Assembly: GCF_003634755.1 (NCBI RefSeq)
Contig: NZ_RBXA01000001.1
Coordinates: 1 to 64,000, forward strand
DNA length: 64,000 nucleotides
Direction of reading: 5' to 3'
Origin: Flavobacterium limicola
GTDB taxonomy: Bacteria > Bacteroidota > Bacteroidia > Flavobacteriales > Flavobacteriaceae
Shown here piece by piece: positions 17,809 to 26,758 of the stretch. A model generated the notes under the pieces. It saw only the letters and a program-made list of their open reading frames with translations, made no database searches and was not told the DNA's origin. Each line of letters opens with the position of its first letter. The stretch's first letter is position 1. Both the position numbers and the translations under genes were made by a program.

Positions 17809-20202
17809 TCATTTTTTACGGGGAATAAAAACCAATTTTGTTGAAGTTCTAACAATTTCCTCTTTATTGAGCATCATTCGCCTGAATTTACCGGCATTAT
17901 ATAACTCTGCCTGATCGCTATAATGTTCACTCAATGGATTCCCTGATTGTCCCGTAGGCAATATACTCCAGCTGTTTTCTATATCCGAAAAATCAATAAT
18001 TCTTCTAGTTGACGGACCTCCTTTTACGATGTAATTCCCATCATCAGTAAAATCAAAAAACAGATTATTAATTACTTCCGTAGAACCAGAAACTTCAAAA
18101 GGACCAACATTAAAGATACTTCTTAAAGCCGCTACTTTCCCCAAAGGATGCTGGTGTTCTAAAGTGTGTACTTTATTCCAAGTCCAATCCGAAACTGTAC
18201 TTCCCAATTGGTTTTCTAAAGCTGCAACGGATTCTTTGAATGATTTTGAGACAATCTGACTTCTTGTTTCTTTCTCATTTTTGGTATTGATGTTATCCCA
18301 CCAAAGTGATTTTTCATTCGTGATTTGTCTTGCAATAATTTGCTTCATGATATGCGTTCCTAAAAACATCTTGAAATTTTCAGCACCAAGTTCATCTTCA
18401 AAAGTATTTTTTAAGTAATTAAAAATCCATTTATTATAGATTGTAGGAGCCACATCACTCAGATTATTAGTTCCTTTCCAATTTTTTAAAACACTAAGAG
18501 CTTGTTTTTCGTTTTCAGTAAGGGATTCCTGATCTACATTTGAGATTAAATCTTTCACAACTTTTGGAGCCACAGAAGAAGTATTATCAAAAATCATCTT
18601 CCCAACCGAAACCATATCCCAATCTGATTTTGGATTCAATAATTGCGTAATTCTTTTGGCTCGATCCTCTGGAAGATAATACCCCGGATACAAAAATCCG
18701 TCAATTGCTTCTGGTTGATTATTAGCGGAATACACATAATTCCATCTAGGGTTCACCGCGGAAGGATTTTTGGAGAAATCCAAAAAATCTTTAATATCAT
18801 CCTCACCGCTCGCTCCATCCAAAATAAAATTGGGATTCACTCCTTCTTTATGCTTGTATAATTTTCCAGTTGCCCACCAAGCGACATTTCCTTTGGCATC
18901 GCCATACATCACATTCAATCCTGGCGCTGCAATTAGTGAAACTCCTTTCTGAAAATCTGATTTATTTTTAGCATGTGAAAGTGCATATACCGCATCAAGA
19001 ATTTGAATGGGTTGTTGCGTATAAATCCAAGACATTGCAACAGGTTTGTCTTGCTGTAAACCATCTATCAAATCGTTCATTACAGGTCCATGTCGAGTAG
19101 TTTTCACTTTCAAAACCACGTTAGATGAATCTTTTACTTTGATTGTTTTCTCCTGAATTTCATACGCAATGAAACCATTTGGTGTCTTATATTCATTGGC
19201 ATTAGCCGGATTATTCTGCTCTTGGTACAAATCAATATCATCATTTTCAAACATGGTCAAACCATAAGCATATTCCCTGTTGTGTCCCAATAACGGATAC
19301 GGAGTTCCTGCTAAATAACAGCCGTACAATTCGAAATCCGGAGTAACAATATGCGCTTCGTACCAAGTTCCCGGTTGTGAAAATCCAATATGAGGATCGT
19401 TAGCAAAAATAACTTTTCCGTTTTTAGTTTTCTTTGGAGCAATAACCCAACTGTTGCTTCCTATAAAAGGTGATACTGGCGACTGCTCCAAAAGCGATGC
19501 TACTGATTTCGAAATAGCAGCATATTCTTGTGGCCTGTCTTTCGCATTTTTAATTTTAGTAGTATTGAAGGAACCATCAATTCCAAAATCCTTCAAATAT
19601 TCCATTCCATATTTGTTTCGAATGTCGGTCAATAACGGATCTGATTTTTGAGCCATTGCAAAACTAAAAGACATGTATCCAAAAATATTATAAACGTCTT
19701 TAATGGTAAACTTCTCTTTTTTGACGCCTACTAAACTGAACTCTATTGGTGTAGTTCCTTCTTCCATGTATTGATTGATTCCATCTAAGTAAGCCATAGT
19801 CAATTGATAACTTGGACTGTTTTTGTCCAAACCTGCAATCGCTTTGGCGGAAGCTTCTTCGATTCCTAATCCAGCAAAGAACTTATCGTTTTTCAATGCC
19901 ACTGAACCAAAAATCTCCGATAATCTTCCTGGGGCGATACGACGCATCAATTCCATTTGCCACAATCTATCTTGCGCATGCACATAACCCAAGGCTACCA
20001 TGGCATCTTTTGAAGTAGTCGCATAAATATGAGGAACACCAAATTCATCAAAATAAACAATAGTCTCCTTCTTAATGTTTTGCAAGCGCAACTTGCCTTC
20101 GTATTTTGGTTTTAAGTAATAACCATAAACAAGCATCGTTACCGCTAAAACAATTACTAACGAAAGTAAAACGAGAAGGACTTTTCTAAGTATTTTCATC
20201 AT
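17809..20202 (-). CDS. Penicillin acylase family protein (Ntn hydrolase)
   Basis: This 797-residue precursor has an N-terminal membrane or signal segment (about 5-28), an alpha chain and a linker. The catalytic serine lies in FIGSNSW at residue 249, where family members cleave themselves to expose the N-terminal nucleophile. The following NDPHIGFSQPGTWYEAHI and the late GNSGNPLSEHY-like region (here GQSGNPLSEHYSDQ) are typical. It hydrolyses amide bonds of acylated amines. The natural substrate cannot be deduced, and acyl-homoserine lactones are one known class in the family. Confidence 0.85.
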   Translation of the reverse strand: MMKILRKVLLVLLSLVIVLAVTMLVYGYYLKPKYEGKLRLQNIKKETIVYFDEFGVPHIYATTSKDAMVALGYVHAQDRLWQMELMRRIAPGRLSEIFGSVALKNDKFFAGLGIEEASAKAIAGLDKNSPSYQLTMAYLDGINQYMEEGTTPIEFSLVGVKKEKFTIKDVYNIFGYMSFSFAMAQKSDPLLTDIRNKYGMEYLKDFGIDGSFNTTKIKNAKDRPQEYAAISKSVASLLEQSPVSPFIGSNSWVIAPKKTKNGKVIFANDPHIGFSQPGTWYEAHIVTPDFELYGCYLAGTPYPLLGHNREYAYGLTMFENDDIDLYQEQNNPANANEYKTPNGFIAYEIQEKTIKVKDSSNVVLKVKTTRHGPVMNDLIDGLQQDKPVAMSWIYTQQPIQILDAVYALSHAKNKSDFQKGVSLIAAPGLNVMYGDAKGNVAWWATGKLYKHKEGVNPNFILDGASGEDDIKDFLDFSKNPSAVNPRWNYVYSANNQPEAIDGFLYPGYYLPEDRAKRITQLLNPKSDWDMVSVGKMIFDNTSSVAPKVVKDLISNVDQESLTENEKQALSVLKNWKGTNNLSDVAPTIYNKWIFNYLKNTFEDELGAENFKMFLGTHIMKQIIARQITNEKSLWWDNINTKNEKETRSQIVSKSFKESVAALENQLGSTVSDWTWNKVHTLEHQHPLGKVAALRSIFNVGPFEVSGSTEVINNLFFDFTDDGNYIVKGGPSTRRIIDFSDIENSWSILPTGQSGNPLSEHYSDQAELYNAGKFRRMMLNKEEIVRTSTKLVFIPRKK

Positions 20203-20315
20203 TGGATAAATTGAAAAACAAATATATAGGATTTGGAAGTTATTTAAAAACTATTTATTCCAATGTATTTATTTCAAACTAAATAGAATAAATCATTGAT
20301 GAATTTAAAATATTT

Positions 20316-20367
20316 TGTTTAATTTATTTCATATTTAATTAAACAAAAGTATATTTGTTTCAAATAT
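20316..20367 (+). promoter_or_regulatory. Promoter region of flavin reductase-photolyase pair, with inverted repeats
   Basis: TATATTTG (20350-20357) matches TAnnTTTG, 19 bases before the ATG. TGTTTAATT (20316-20324) is inverted at 20337-20345 (AATTAAACA), upstream of and around the expected -33 position. A second palindrome, ATATTTG-TTT-CAAATAT, covers the -7 box. Both look like operator sites, but the regulator is unknown. Confidence 0.5.
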
Positions 20368-20375
20368 GACTAAAT

Positions 20376-21017
20376 ATGAAACACATTTCAAGAGATGATA
20401 TTTCTCAAATGGAAAAAATCGAAAGATTAAACTTAATCAATTCCTGCACTGGTTATAAATCAGCTAATTTGCTTGCTACAAAATCCCTCGACGGAAAGTC
20501 TAATGTTGCCATTTTCAGCAGCGTAACGCATCTGGGAAGCAATCCTGCTATGATTGGATTCATAATGCGTCCTACAACTGTTCCAAGAGATACGTATAAA
20601 AACATCAAAGACACTGGATATTTTACAGTAAATCACATTACTGTTGACATGATTGAAGATGCGCACCATACCTCTGCAAATTACGAACTGGGAATTTCCG
20701 AATTTGATAAAACCAATCTGGAAGAAGAGTATAAAAATGACATTGAAATTCCATTTGTAAAAGGAAGTCCGGTGCAGTTGTATTGCAAATACGTAAACGA
20801 ATATTACATCAAGGAAAATGATACGATTCATGTAATTGCGTCTATTGAAAACTTATTTTTTGAAGAAGAATTAGAACATAAAGATGGCTGGTTACAAATT
20901 GACCGAGGCAATGTTGTGGCATTAAATGGTCTTGATGGGTATTGTTTACCCAAATTAGTGGATCGTTTTCAATATGCCCGAAAGGAAATTCCAACCACTT
21001 CCTTTTTTAAAAAATAA
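20376..21017 (+). CDS. Flavin reductase family protein
   Basis: This 213-residue FMN-binding split-barrel protein contains SANLLATKSLDGKSNVAIFS, a Flavin_Reduct-like opening strand pair, RPTTVPRDTYKNIKDTGYF (the FMN-phosphate loop) and FTVNHI. It would reduce or bind FMN with NAD(P)H. Only three bases separate it from the photolyase gene, so the two are co-expressed. A reductase may keep the photolyase flavin or another light-linked flavoprotein reduced; that is inference. Confidence 0.82.
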   Translation: MKHISRDDISQMEKIERLNLINSCTGYKSANLLATKSLDGKSNVAIFSSVTHLGSNPAMIGFIMRPTTVPRDTYKNIKDTGYFTVNHITVDMIEDAHHTSANYELGISEFDKTNLEEEYKNDIEIPFVKGSPVQLYCKYVNEYYIKENDTIHVIASIENLFFEEELEHKDGWLQIDRGNVVALNGLDGYCLPKLVDRFQYARKEIPTTSFFKK

Positions 21018-21020
21018 TAA

Positions 21021-22553
21021 ATGAAAAAACTGCGCTTAATCCTTGGCGACCAATTGAATTCAGAACATTCTTGGTTTGAGGAAACTGATAAAAACACAAT
21101 GTATGTCTTGGCCGAAATGCGTCAGGAAACGGATTATGTCAAACATCACATCCAAAAAGTAGTAGCCTTTTTCGTGTCGATGAGGAATTTTTACACATCG
21201 ATAAAAGCAAATGGACATCAAGCAGTCTATTTTCAAATTACCGATGCTGAGAATCCACAAGACTTAGAAAAAATCATTGCCATTTGTATTGAAAAATATA
21301 ATATAGAAAAATTTGAATATCAATTACCAGACGAATACCGACTGGACCAACAATTAAAAACGATTTGTTCCAATCTAAAAATCGAATCTGAAGCTTTTGA
21401 CTCTGAACATTTCTATACCACGCGTCACGAACTTTCTGATTTTTTTGAGGGAAAGAAGTTGTTGCTTATGGAGAATTTTTATAGGAACATGCGTAAAAAA
21501 CATCATGTTTTGATGGATGGAAGCACTCCATTAGGCAACCAATGGAATTTTGATGCTGATAATCGCAAAAAATATAAAGGTGAAGTTCCTGTTCCATTAG
21601 AAAAGAATTTTCATGCGAATGTTTCTGAAGTTGTCGCCCAAATCAAAGAAGCAGGAATTGTGACTTTTGGAAACATCAATCCAGATAATTTTAGTTGGCC
21701 TACTTCGCGTGAGCAATCGTTGGAGGTTTTAGATTATTTCTGTAAAAATCTGTTGAAACATTTTGGTGATTACGAAGATGCGATGCACACCGATGAAAAA
21801 TTCCTGTTTCACTCCCGTTTGTCTTTTGCCATGAACAGCAAAATGCTTTCACCAAAAGAAGTAATCGAGACCGTTATTTCTTTTTATCATGCCAATGAAA
21901 CCGATATTACTATCTCACAAGTAGAAGGATTTGTAAGGCAAATTTTAGGTTGGCGCGAATACATTCGGGGAATATATTGGAAAGAAATGCCCAATTATGC
22001 CCAAATGAATGTCTTGGATAATACGAACAAATTACCAGATTTTTTTTGGACCGGTAAAACCAAAATGAATTGTATGAGCCACGCAATTAATCAAAGTTTA
22101 GACGAAGCTTACGCACACCATATTCAGCGACTGATGGTAATTGGAAATTTTACATTACTTACGCAAATTCATCCTGACGAAGTAGACGCTTGGTATCTTG
22201 GCGTTTACATAGATGCCATTGAATGGGTCGAAATGCCCAACACACGAGGCATGTCACAATATGCAGATGGCGGAATAATTGCCACCAAACCGTATGTTTC
22301 CTCTGGAAGTTACATCAACAAAATGAGTAATAATTGTGTCAAATGCCATTACAATGTAAAAGAAAAATTTGGAGAAAAAGCGTGTCCCTTCAATACGCTG
22401 TACTGGAATTTCCTGGATGAGAAAAAAGAATATTTCAAAGGAAACCAACGAATGGGAATGATGTTGAATTTATTAAAGAAAATAAATCCCGAAGAATTAT
22501 ATAAAATCAAAGTAAAGGCGAATGAAATAATTGCTAATATGGATTCGTATTAA
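21021..22553 (+). CDS. Fe-S-containing (6-4)-photolyase/cryptochrome (FeS-BCP class)
   Basis: This 510-residue member of the prokaryotic photolyase class is related to PhrB of Agrobacterium. It starts RLILGDQLNSEHSWF, the DPRP/FeS-BCP opening. The FAD-binding helical domain includes EGFVRQILGWREYIRGIYW and WYLGVYIDAIEWVEMPNTRGMS (cited as VEMPNTRGMS). The C-terminal cysteines, CVKC and then EKACPF (about 454-474), with one further cysteine upstream (KMNCMSHA), would hold the [4Fe-4S] cluster. Known members repair UV (6-4) lesions using light. It is the second gene of a pair with a flavin reductase. Confidence 0.85.
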   Translation: MKKLRLILGDQLNSEHSWFEETDKNTMYVLAEMRQETDYVKHHIQKVVAFFVSMRNFYTSIKANGHQAVYFQITDAENPQDLEKIIAICIEKYNIEKFEYQLPDEYRLDQQLKTICSNLKIESEAFDSEHFYTTRHELSDFFEGKKLLLMENFYRNMRKKHHVLMDGSTPLGNQWNFDADNRKKYKGEVPVPLEKNFHANVSEVVAQIKEAGIVTFGNINPDNFSWPTSREQSLEVLDYFCKNLLKHFGDYEDAMHTDEKFLFHSRLSFAMNSKMLSPKEVIETVISFYHANETDITISQVEGFVRQILGWREYIRGIYWKEMPNYAQMNVLDNTNKLPDFFWTGKTKMNCMSHAINQSLDEAYAHHIQRLMVIGNFTLLTQIHPDEVDAWYLGVYIDAIEWVEMPNTRGMSQYADGGIIATKPYVSSGSYINKMSNNCVKCHYNVKEKFGEKACPFNTLYWNFLDEKKEYFKGNQRMGMMLNLLKKINPEELYKIKVKANEIIANMDSY

Positions 22554-22574
22554 ACCCATATTTTCCCATAAAAA

Positions 22575-22612
22575 AAGAGTGTTTAAATTCTATTATGAAC
22601 TTAAACACTCTT
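22575..22612. terminator. Bidirectional intrinsic terminator
   Basis: The 12-bp stem AAGAGTGTTTAA (22575-22586) pairs with TTAAACACTCTT (22601-22612) between the converging photolyase and glycine-zipper genes. A-runs on the left serve as a T-run for the minus strand. Confidence 0.75.
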
Positions 22613-22630
22613 GCTTATTTACGAATAAAT

Positions 22631-23062
22631 CTAATTCTTTTTGCTTCCGTCTATAATTGCTCCGGTCCCGGCTCCAATTCCTGCACCTGCAACACCACCA
22701 ATAATAGCTCCTTGTACTTTTTTCTTACTGATAATTGCTCCTGTTGCAGCACCTACACCAGCTCCAATGACAGCACCTTTTGCAGTACTACTCCAGCCTT
22801 TTCTTTGGGTGGTAGTATTTGTTGTAGTCGTTGTTGTAGAAGGTGATTGCTTATTTACAACAACAACTTCTTTTTGTGTTTCAATTCTAGCAGCTTCAAT
22901 TTTGACCATTTCTTGTTTCATAGAGTCAATTACTCTTGCCTTTTCCATTTCAACTTTCATGGAATCTACTGTTGCTACTTTAGCCTTTTCAATTTCCATT
23001 TTTCCTTGGTTCTGACAAGAAACAATAAGTATAGCTACTAATATAAAATATAATGCTTTCAT
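22631..23062 (-). CDS. Glycine-zipper lipoprotein (YMGG-like)
   Basis: This 143-residue lipoprotein has a lipobox LIVSC near residue 16. The charged coiled-coil-like segment contains repeats of the kind VDSMKVEMEKARVIDSMKQE (about 32-51). A threonine-rich linker (PSTTTTTTNTTTQ) leads to a C-terminal glycine zipper with two copies of GAVIGAGVGAATGAI-type sequence (about 95-137). Glycine zippers pack in membranes, and the family includes stress-responsive outer-membrane proteins. It is a lone gene ending at the shared terminator. Confidence 0.8.
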   Translation of the reverse strand: MKALYFILVAILIVSCQNQGKMEIEKAKVATVDSMKVEMEKARVIDSMKQEMVKIEAARIETQKEVVVVNKQSPSTTTTTTNTTTQRKGWSSTAKGAVIGAGVGAATGAIISKKKVQGAIIGGVAGAGIGAGTGAIIDGSKKN

Positions 23063-23151
23063 AATTTAAATTTTTTCAATTTGTAATACTACAAAGAAAC
23101 GTTTAAACCTGTGAATTGTCATTATGCAATTCAAGTTATTATTTATATAAT

Positions 23152-24438
23152 TTAAAGATTCGCTTTGCCCAAAATACCTGCTTTTAGAATCTGACCAAAC
23201 TCATACATATCTGTAAAAGAAGTATATAAAGGCACCGGTGCTAAGCGAATAACGTTAGGTTCGCGCCAATCCGTTATGACTCCGTTTTTCATCAAATAAT
23301 CAAATAAACTGCGTCCTTCCCCATGCAGTAAGACTGATAATTGTGATGCTCTTTCCGATGGATTAGAAGGTGTAATAATCTCGAAACTACTATCGACTTC
23401 TTCGTCAATTTCATGCAATATGAATTCTAAATAAGAAGTTATTAAATCTCTTTTCTGGATTAAAGCGTCCATCCCTATTTCGTCAAACATATCTACAGAT
23501 GCTAAATAAGGCGCCAAAGAAAGTACCGGTAAATTACTTATTTGCCAACCATCGGCTCCATGAACGGGATCAAAAGTGGGTTCCATCTTAAAACGACGTT
23601 CTTTATTATGTCCCCACCAACCCGCGAATCTTGGTAACTCCACATTATTATGGTGTTTTTCGTGAATAAAACATCCTGAAGCATTTCCCGGTCCTGAATT
23701 CATGTACTTATAACTACACCAAGCTGCGAAATCAATATCCCAATTGTGCAATTCCAGTTTCACATTTCCTGCAGCGTGAGCCAAATCCCAACCTACATAA
23801 GCTCCCGCTTTATGACCTGCGGCAGTTATGGTTTTCATATCAAAAACTTGTCCGGTGTAATAATTGACACCACCAATTAAAACTAAAGCCAACTCTTCAC
23901 CAACTTCTTCAATTTTTGCCAAAACATCTTCTAAGCGAATGTTGTGTTCGCCTTCTCGACGTTTGATTTCGACAATAGCATCTTCTGGTTTGTATCCATG
24001 AAAATGAACCTGACTTTGAAACATATATTGATCCGATGGAAATGCTTTTTCCTCACAAATAATTTTATATCTGGCCTTTGTTGGTCGGTAAAAAGAAACC
24101 ATCAACAAATGAAGATTTACTGTTAAAGTATTCATCACGGTAACTTCACTTGGAAGCGCACCCACAATTTTACTTAACGGATTTGCAAATCGTTCATGAT
24201 AATCCCACCAAGGTTTTTCACTGTAAAAATGTCCCTCAACAGCTAAGTTTGCCCAATCATTCATCACCTCATCTACATACGCTTTAGTACGTTTAGGTTG
24301 TAATCCCAGTGAATTTCCTGTGAAATAAATCACCTTTTTCCCATTTACCTGCGGAAAAATAAATTCATCTTGGTATTTATGTAATTGATCTTGCGAATCC
24401 AATTTTTTTGCAAATTCAAGGGTATTTTCGAATGTCAT
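23152..24438 (-). CDS. kynU: Kynureninase
   Basis: This 428-residue PLP enzyme cleaves (3-hydroxy)kynurenine to (3-hydroxy)anthranilate and alanine. I use the ATG at 24438 (MTFENTLEFAKKLD); the longer frame to 24516 adds an untypical hydrophobic start. Hallmarks are YFTGNSLGLQPK, the PLP lysine in WCSYKYMNSGPGNASG (about residues 240-255), and DLAHAAGNVKLELHNW. It works with the monooxygenase at 16.4-17.7 kb. With that enzyme the product would be 3-hydroxyanthranilate, the precursor of quinolinate for NAD. Confidence 0.92.
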   Translation of the reverse strand: MTFENTLEFAKKLDSQDQLHKYQDEFIFPQVNGKKVIYFTGNSLGLQPKRTKAYVDEVMNDWANLAVEGHFYSEKPWWDYHERFANPLSKIVGALPSEVTVMNTLTVNLHLLMVSFYRPTKARYKIICEEKAFPSDQYMFQSQVHFHGYKPEDAIVEIKRREGEHNIRLEDVLAKIEEVGEELALVLIGGVNYYTGQVFDMKTITAAGHKAGAYVGWDLAHAAGNVKLELHNWDIDFAAWCSYKYMNSGPGNASGCFIHEKHHNNVELPRFAGWWGHNKERRFKMEPTFDPVHGADGWQISNLPVLSLAPYLASVDMFDEIGMDALIQKRDLITSYLEFILHEIDEEVDSSFEIITPSNPSERASQLSVLLHGEGRSLFDYLMKNGVITDWREPNVIRLAPVPLYTSFTDMYEFGQILKAGILGKANL

Positions 24439-24619
24439 GATTTGTATTTTGTTTTGTAAAAGTAGTAAAAATGGACGAATGATAATATAGTTAACATTGA
24501 TTGGAAAGCTATACAATAGTTAAATTTTCGAATACAAAAAAATAGTTCCCAATTCCCATACTGAATTAAGAAACTACTCGTTATTTACTTATATTTGATT
24601 GAATTTAAAATTCTTAGCT

Positions 24620-25354
24620 ATGCTTAAAAACAGTTTAAACGTTATTATTATTGCCATCGCTGTGGTAATTTCCTCGTATTTATTTTCGAATGCTTTTCAG
24701 AATCGAAATAAAAGTAACGATACTATAAGCGTTACAGGTTCCGGAAAGAAGGATTTCGTATCGGATTTGATTGTTTGGAGCGGTTCGTTTTCTAAAAAAA
24801 GCATGACTTTGAAAGATGCTTATGCCGCATTAGATGCTGACAGAGAGAAAATAAAAAGCTATTTATCAGGCAAAGGAATTGCGCCGAATGAAATGGTTTT
24901 CTCAGCGGTGAATTTCAATAAAGATTTTGAAACTACCTTCAATGAAAACGGAACTACAAGGCAGCAAATTTTTACTGGATTTACGTTGACACAAAGCGTA
25001 AGTATCCAATCTAAGGAAGTAAATAAAATTGAAGAATTGTCGAGACAATCCAGTGAATTGATCAACTCAGGCGTAGAATTTTATTCGTCTCCACCGGAAT
25101 ATTATTACACCAAACTAGCTGAGTTAAAAATAAAAATGATTGCCGAAGCCACAAAAGACGCAAGTATCAGAGCGAAAAGTATTGCTAAAAATGCTGATGC
25201 GAGTTTAGGGAATTTAAAGAAATCAGATATGGGCGTTTTTCAAATTACAGGTCAAAACTCATCGGAAGATTTTTCTTATGGCGGTTCTTTTAATACGCAA
25301 TCCAAAAACAAAACGGCTAATATCACGGTGCGATTGGTGTATCAAGTGAATTAG
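24620..25354 (+). CDS. SIMPL-domain (DUF541) protein
   Basis: This 244-residue protein has an N-terminal membrane anchor (about residues 6-26) and a periplasmic SIMPL domain starting DTISVTGSGKKDFVSDLIVW and ending ANITVRLVYQV. The ATG at 24620 fits better than the upstream TTG at 24599. DUF541 proteins often form ring-like assemblies, but their function in Bacteroidota is unknown. It stands alone between kynU and queA. Confidence 0.8.
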   Translation: MLKNSLNVIIIAIAVVISSYLFSNAFQNRNKSNDTISVTGSGKKDFVSDLIVWSGSFSKKSMTLKDAYAALDADREKIKSYLSGKGIAPNEMVFSAVNFNKDFETTFNENGTTRQQIFTGFTLTQSVSIQSKEVNKIEELSRQSSELINSGVEFYSSPPEYYYTKLAELKIKMIAEATKDASIRAKSIAKNADASLGNLKKSDMGVFQITGQNSSEDFSYGGSFNTQSKNKTANITVRLVYQVN

Positions 25355-25384
25355 GAACACAAACCTCTTTTATACACAGAACGT

Positions 25385-25480
25385 CGTGTGAGGGATGGAA
25401 GCGGCATCCTTTATTTTCTTTCTTTAAGAAAATAAAGATACAGCGTAGAGCCCGACCCGCTTTTTCAGCGGGACACACCC
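25385..25480 (+). repeat. Dispersed intergenic repeat, copy B
   Basis: This has the same framework as copy A: AGGGATGGAAGCGGCATCC, a central stem (CTTTATTTTC...GAAAATAAAG, about 25409-25438), then CAGCGTAGAGCCCGACCCGC. A second small hairpin, CCCGC-TTTTTCA-GCGGG, follows. It lies between the SIMPL gene and queA, both of which end towards it. Confidence 0.65.
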
Positions 25481-25492
25481 TTATAAAACAAA

Positions 25493-25527
25493 AAAAATCT
25501 CGCCATTACTGACGAGATTTTTTTATT
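25493..25527. terminator. Intrinsic terminator between SIMPL gene and queA
   Basis: The stem AAATCTCG (25495-25502) pairs with CGAGATTT (25514-25521), with a T-run on the plus side and an A-run on the other. It can serve both converging genes. Confidence 0.75.
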
Positions 25528-25544
25528 TAGAATCTAACTTTAGA

Positions 25545-26594
25545 TTAGATAATCATCATTGCATCACCGTAAGAATAGAATTTGTATTCTTTTTCGATAG
25601 CTTCTGCGTATGCTTTTTTCATTAAATCATGACCACAAAATGCGGAAACCATCATTAATAAAGTTGATTTTGGTGTGTGAAAATTAGTAATCATACACGT
25701 TGGAATTGTGAAATCATGAGGAGGAAAAACGAATTTGTTTGTCCATCCGTCAAACGGATTCAAGGTGTTTTGTGACGAAACTGAGCTTTCAACGGCACGC
25801 ATAGAAGTAGTTCCTACGGTACAAATACGTTTCTTTTTAGCTTTGGCTTCATTCACAATATCACATGCTTCCTGAGTAATTTTTAATTCCTCAGAATCCA
25901 TTTTGTGTTTTGATAAATCCTCAACCTCAACTGGATTGAAGGTTCCCAAACCTACGTGAAGCGTAACTTCGGCAAATTTAATTCCTTTGATTTCTAGTTT
26001 TTTTAATAAATGTTTCGAAAAGTGCAATCCTGCAGTTGGCGCTGCAACAGCTCCTTCTTCTTTAGCATAAATAGTTTGGTAACGTTCCGCATCTTCCGGA
26101 GTTACATCTCTAGAAATATATTTTGGGATTGGAGTTTCTCCAAGTTCTGTCAATTTATTTCTGAATTCTTCATAGGAACCATCGTAAAGGAAACGCAATG
26201 TTCTTCCACGGGAAGTTGTATTGTCGATAACCTCAGCTACTAATGAATCGTCATCTCCAAAATATAGTTTGTTACCAATTCTAATTTTACGTGCCGGATC
26301 AACTAAAACATCCCAAAGTCTTTGCTCAGAATTTAATTCTCTAAGTAAAAAAACTTCGATTCTAGCGCCAGTTTTTTCCTTATTTCCGTACAAACGAGCT
26401 GGAAAAACTTTCGTGTTATTCAGAATTAAAACATCACCTTCGTCAAAATAATCGATAACATCTTTGAACATTTTGTGCTCTATAGTTCCTTTCTTGCGAT
26501 CAATAACCATTAGACGAGATTCGTCTCTGTTTTCAGCTGGATATTCGGCAAGAAGTTCTTTTGGCAAATCGAATTGAAAATGTGATAATTTCAT
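25545..26594 (-). CDS. queA: tRNA preQ1(34) S-adenosylmethionine ribosyltransferase-isomerase
   Basis: This 349-residue enzyme of queuosine synthesis transfers the ribosyl part of SAM to preQ1 in tRNA to make epoxyqueuosine. Family stretches are [18 protein letters not shown] at the N-terminus, [25 protein letters not shown] and [12 protein letters not shown], and near the end [17 protein letters not shown]. The length is standard. It has its own promoter at 26660-26691, so it need not depend on aroA transcription. Confidence 0.94.
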   Translation of the reverse strand: MKLSHFQFDLPKELLAEYPAENRDESRLMVIDRKKGTIEHKMFKDVIDYFDEGDVLILNNTKVFPARLYGNKEKTGARIEVFLLRELNSEQRLWDVLVDPARKIRIGNKLYFGDDDSLVAEVIDNTTSRGRTLRFLYDGSYEEFRNKLTELGETPIPKYISRDVTPEDAERYQTIYAKEEGAVAAPTAGLHFSKHLLKKLEIKGIKFAEVTLHVGLGTFNPVEVEDLSKHKMDSEELKITQEACDIVNEAKAKKKRICTVGTTSMRAVESSVSSQNTLNPFDGWTNKFVFPPHDFTIPTCMITNFHTPKSTLLMMVSAFCGHDLMKKAYAEAIEKEYKFYSYGDAMMII

Positions 26595-26659
26595 TTGATA
26601 AATTTATGAGTTATGAATTATAAGTTACGAGTTAAGCCTCAATAAATTATAATAGTTTG

Positions 26660-26691
26660 CAAATATACGATTGTGAGATAGGCGTTGTCAA
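26660..26691 (-). promoter_or_regulatory. queA promoter
   Basis: Minus-strand TTG (26689-26691), a 21-base spacer, then TATATTTG (26660-26667), about 65 bases before the queA ATG. Confidence 0.65.
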
Positions 26692-26758
26692 GTGTTTTGC
26701 TGTTTATTTTCAAAAGTCCACTGCCACAAAGGCGCGAGGGCACTACGTAAAATTTAAT

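Noticed and set aside
22641..23015. 124-codon frame antisense to the glycine-zipper lipoprotein
   Set aside because: Its Pro/Ala-rich composition is the mirror of the Gly/Ala zipper on the other strand, which has a proper signal peptide and lipobox.
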